The position numbers were made by a program, and so were the translations under genes. The notes beneath the pieces are model-generated. The model made no database searches. It was not told the DNA's origin and saw only the letters and a list, made by a program, of their open reading frames with translations. A stretch of DNA of 53,873 nt from Neobacillus driksii (GTDB lineage: Bacteria; Bacillota; Bacilli; Bacillales; Cytobacillaceae): the NCBI RefSeq assembly GCF_013409995.1, contig NZ_JACCBX010000022.1:1-53873 (forward strand), given 5' to 3'. Each line of letters starts with the position of its first letter. Positions within the stretch are counted from its first letter, which is position 1. Of the stretch, positions 51,425 to 53,873 are shown one piece after another.

Positions 51425-52162
51425 ATGAATCGATATAAATGCATTATTTCCTACGATGGTTCTGGATTCTCCGGATATCAGGTTCAACCTAATAAACGAA
51501 CTGTTCAAAGCGAAATAGAGGCCGTCTTGGCTAAAATTCATAAGGGCAGCCATGTGAAAATTGCTGCTTCGGGAAGAACAGATGCTGGAGTCCACGCAAA
51601 AGGTCAGGTGATTCATTTTGAATCGCCATTGTCCCTTCCTGCAGAAAAGTGGGAAGTAGCCATAAATTCTATGCTGCCTGAGGATATATCCGTTATTTCT
51701 GTTGAAAAAGCGGATTCTACCTTTCATGCAAGGTTCGATGCCAGCGGGAAAGAATACCGCTATTTTCTATATCAATCCCAGAAAAGGGATCCATTTCAAC
51801 GGAATTATGCTTTTCATTATCCTTTTCCTTTAAATTTAGCTTTGATGCGAAAAGCGTCTATTTATTTGCTTGGGACACATGACTTTTCTAGTTTTTGTTC
51901 AGCAAGAACAGAAGTAGAGGATAAGGTAAGAACGATTGAGACCATTGAATTATTACAAGACGGGGAACGTATTAGCTTTCGTTTCATAGGAAACGGATTT
52001 TTATATAATATGGTTCGAATTTTAGTAGGAACGTTAATAGAGGTTGGTTCAGGGAAGCGGCAGCCAGAGGAAATAGTGGAGATTCTAGAAAAAAAGGATC
52101 GCCGTTATGCTGGAAAAACCGCACCAGGACAAGGTTTGTATCTTTGGAAGGTATTTTATTAA
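51425..52162 (+). CDS. truA: tRNA pseudouridine synthase A (positions 38-40)
   Basis: TruA isomerises uridines 38-40 in the anticodon arm. The catalytic Asp is D53 in SGRTDAGVHA (49-58), and the C-terminal GNGFLYNMVRILVGTLIEVG block is conserved. I prefer ATG 51425 (MNRYKCIISYDG, 245 aa): ggag at 51415-51418 lies six bases upstream and relatives begin here. ATG 51413, overlapping the ecfT stop, would add four residues. Confidence 0.94.
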   Translation: MNRYKCIISYDGSGFSGYQVQPNKRTVQSEIEAVLAKIHKGSHVKIAASGRTDAGVHAKGQVIHFESPLSLPAEKWEVAINSMLPEDISVISVEKADSTFHARFDASGKEYRYFLYQSQKRDPFQRNYAFHYPFPLNLALMRKASIYLLGTHDFSSFCSARTEVEDKVRTIETIELLQDGERISFRFIGNGFLYNMVRILVGTLIEVGSGKRQPEEIVEILEKKDRRYAGKTAPGQGLYLWKVFY

Positions 52163-52202
52163 AATAAAAAAAGTAAACAACTCATCCTAGTGTAACATTT
52201 TC

Positions 52203-52231
52203 TTGACTTTTAGCTCTAAAGAACTTATTAT
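52203..52231 (+). promoter_or_regulatory. Promoter of rplM-rpsI
   Basis: TTGACT (52203-52208), 17-bp spacer, TATTAT (52226-52231). Transcription should start just before the L13 leader. Confidence 0.78.
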
Positions 52232-52237
52232 ATTATA

Positions 52238-52300
52238 TGGTTGTGTTTTTAATCCCACGATAAAGCCCCGGAAAGTCTTCATCGTGATTGAAAATATATG
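52238..52300 (+). promoter_or_regulatory. L13 leader RNA
   Basis: gttgtgtttttaatcccacg and the stem cacgat...atcgtg, with the internal segment aaagccccggaaagtcttc, match the conserved Bacillus leader upstream of rplM as I remember it. Feedback by L13 is the accepted expectation. The remaining leader to rplM (52301-52418) has no further element I can name. Confidence 0.75.
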
Positions 52301-52418
52301 AACTTATAAATTGACCGCACAATGGCATTGTCGTTTATTCCCGGAACAGAACAAACGATAACCGCTTATGAAGGTGCGAAAAAATAATCTTTATGGATTT
52401 AAATTAGGAGGGAATTTC

Positions 52419-52856
52419 ATGCGTACAACGTTTATGGCTAACGCCAACAATATCGAGCGTAAATGGTACGTGATTGATGCTGAAGGCAAAACTCTTGGAC
52501 GTCTTGCTTCTGAAGTAGCAGCAATCTTACGTGGTAAAAATAAACCAACTTTTACACCACATGTTGACACTGGTGATCATGTTATCATTCTTAACGCTTC
52601 TAAAGTTGAATTAACTGGTAAGAAATTAACTGACAAGATCTACTACCGTCACACTATGCATCCAGGTGGTTTAAAAACTAGAACTGCTCTTGAAATGCGT
52701 ACAAACTATGCTGAGAAAATGATCGAGCTTGCTGTTAAAGGTATGCTTCCAAAGAATTCTCTTGGCCGTCAAACGTTCAAAAAATTACACGTATATGCTG
52801 GCAGCGAACATCCGCACCAAGCACAACAACCTGAAGTTTACGAACTTCGCGGTTAA
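52419..52856 (+). CDS. rplM: 50S ribosomal protein L13
   Basis: L13 is an early 50S assembly protein. KTLGRLASEVAAILRGKNKP (about 24-43) and GMLPKNSLGRQTFKKLHVYAGSEHPH (about 107-132) are diagnostic. I start at ATG 52419 (MRTTFMANAN, 145 aa), behind taggaggg; the 17 codons open upstream from 52368 belong to the leader. Confidence 0.97.
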   Translation: MRTTFMANANNIERKWYVIDAEGKTLGRLASEVAAILRGKNKPTFTPHVDTGDHVIILNASKVELTGKKLTDKIYYRHTMHPGGLKTRTALEMRTNYAEKMIELAVKGMLPKNSLGRQTFKKLHVYAGSEHPHQAQQPEVYELRG

Positions 52857-52876
52857 TAAAGAGGGAGGGAATTAAC

Positions 52877-53269
52877 TTGGCACAAGTTCAATATATTGGT
52901 ACTGGTCGTCGTAAGAGCTCTGTCGCACGCGTGCGCTTAGTTCCAGGTACAGGTAAAATTACAATTAACGGACGTGACATCGAAGAATATATCCCATTTG
53001 CAGCTTTACGTATGGTTGTTAACCAACCATTAGTAGCTACTGAAACAACAGGCAGCTACGATGTTCTTGTAAACGTAAGCGGCGGTGGATATACAGGTCA
53101 AGCGGGCGCAATCCGTCATGGTATTGCTCGCGCATTACTTACAGTTGATCCTGAATATCGTCCGACATTAAAGCGTGCAGGTCTATTAACTCGTGACCCA
53201 CGTATGAAAGAACGTAAGAAATACGGACTTAAAGGTGCGCGTCGTGCTCCTCAGTTCTCAAAGCGTTAA
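52877..53269 (+). CDS. rpsI: 30S ribosomal protein S9
   Basis: S9 extends a basic C-terminal tail to the P-site tRNA. The tail ends LKGARRAPQFSKR with the terminal Lys-Arg that touches tRNA. The 130-residue length is standard. TTG start behind gagggaggg, 20 bases after rplM, its usual partner. A terminator follows at once. Confidence 0.97.
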   Translation: MAQVQYIGTGRRKSSVARVRLVPGTGKITINGRDIEEYIPFAALRMVVNQPLVATETTGSYDVLVNVSGGGYTGQAGAIRHGIARALLTVDPEYRPTLKRAGLLTRDPRMKERKKYGLKGARRAPQFSKR

Positions 53270-53285
53270 TCTTCAAACTTTCAAA

Positions 53286-53318
53286 GGCTCTCAACCAATT
53301 TGGTTGGGGGTCTTTTTT
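53286..53318 (+). terminator. Intrinsic terminator after rpsI
   Basis: ctctcaacc pairs with ggttggggg (including G-U pairs) around aattt and is followed by tctttttt. Confidence 0.85.
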
Positions 53319-53346
53319 ATGTCCAGTTTTTCCTATAAAGAGACAG

Positions 53347-53873
53347 GATGAAAGACAAATCTCAAGAAGCGGTAGGAAGATATGTCCTTAACAGGCAGGA
53401 TGAAGGACAAATCTCAAGAAGCAGCAGGAAGGTTTGTCCTTAAGAGGCAGGATAAAGGACAAATCTCAAGAAGCGGTAGGAAGATATGTCCTTAACAGGC
53501 AGGATGAAGGACAAATCTCAAGAAGCAGTAGGAAGGTTTGTCCTTAAAATGCAGGATGAAGGACAAATCTCAAGAAGCAGTAGGAAGGTTTGTCCTTAAA
53601 ATGCAGTATGAAAGACAAATATCAAGAAGCAGTAGGCAGATTTGTCCTTAAGAGGCAGAATGAAAGACAAATCTTAAGAAGCGGTAGGCAGATTTGTCCT
53701 TAAGAGGCAGGATGAAAGACAAATCTCAAGAAGCGGTAGGCAGATTTGTCCTTAAGGGACAGGATGAAAGACAAATCTCAAGAAGCAGTAGGCAGATTTG
53801 TCCTTAAGAGGCAGAATGAAAGACAAATCTTAAGAAGCGGTAGGCAGATTTGTCCTTAAGAGGCAGGATGAAA
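53347..53873. repeat. Tandem array of 52-bp imperfect repeats (array 3), running off the window
   Basis: Units start at 53347, 53399, 53451, 53503, 53555, 53607, 53659, 53711, 53763 and 53815, and an eleventh at 53867; every interval is 52 bp. The consensus opens gatgaaagacaaatct, has a loop near caagaagcggtaggc, then agatttgtccttaagaggcag. The arms (aaRgacaaatct / agatttgtcctt) form a stem of up to 12 bp. Units 4 and 5 are identical, as are 7 and 10. No ORF. It begins 29 bases after the rpsI terminator. Confidence 0.93.

Noticed and set aside
50921..51727. A 268-codon ORF on the minus strand over ecfT and truA
   Set aside because: It is antisense to two well-supported genes, has no plausible ribosome-binding site and no recognisable domain.
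53347..53873. CRISPR array
   Set aside because: The regular 52-bp spacing looks like one, but there is no alternation of constant repeat and unique spacer; the whole unit is repeated. No cas genes are nearby. The same applies to arrays 1 and 2.

Overview
The window is a low-GC Firmicutes chromosome segment from the family Bacillaceae. Gene order and protein sequences match the region running from ctsR to rpsI just downstream of an rRNA operon in Bacillus subtilis. A Neobacillus-like or related Bacillus is my best guess, but genus cannot be fixed from the window alone. Every recognised gene is on the + strand, and nearly all are core genes; I see no prophage, transposase, CRISPR array or tRNA.

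Layout. (1) 1-130: the 3' part of a 5S rRNA and its terminator. (2) 571-9048: the heat-shock operon ctsR-mcsA-mcsB-clpC, with a consensus promoter overlapped by a CtsR operator, followed by radA, disA and the PIN-TRAM gene yacL. (3) 9092-15904: ispD-ispF (isoprenoids), gltX, a cysteine T-box with cysE-cysS, then the RNA-processing genes mrnC, rlmB and rae1. (4) 15908-21300: sigH, rpmG-secE, nusG, rplK-rplA, rplJ-rplL with its L10 leader, and an RsmC-like methyltransferase. (5) 21562-33674: rpoB-rpoC, the K-turn-binding L7Ae-like gene, rpsL-rpsG-fusA-tuf. (6) 34168-48565: the S10-spc-alpha ribosomal cluster with secY, adk, infA, rpoA and rplQ. (7) 48938-53269: the ECF transporter module ecfA1-ecfA2-ecfT, truA, then rplM-rpsI behind an L13 leader. 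Together these genes make the transcription and translation machinery, supply its cofactors and amino-acid precursors, and police protein quality.

The unusual material lies between the genes. Three arrays of tandem imperfect repeats (about 151-468, 33777-34034 and 53347 to the window edge) share one unit length of exactly 52 bp. Their sequences differ from locus to locus, yet each unit carries an internal inverted repeat. All three arrays lie just downstream of a strong intrinsic terminator that ends a very highly expressed operon (rRNA, tuf, rpsI), and two of them lie ahead of the next operon's promoter. Since 52 bp is close to five turns of B-DNA, the units would be helically in phase. This is the best candidate here for an undescribed system.

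Second in interest, the methionine aminopeptidase gene expected between adk and infA survives only as a frameshifted fragment. Other second-look items are a multi-hairpin region ahead of ecfA1, a large palindromic Bacillaceae-type repeat inserted between secE and nusG, and strong unexplained hairpins between rpoB and rpoC, in the tuf leader, and between secY and adk.
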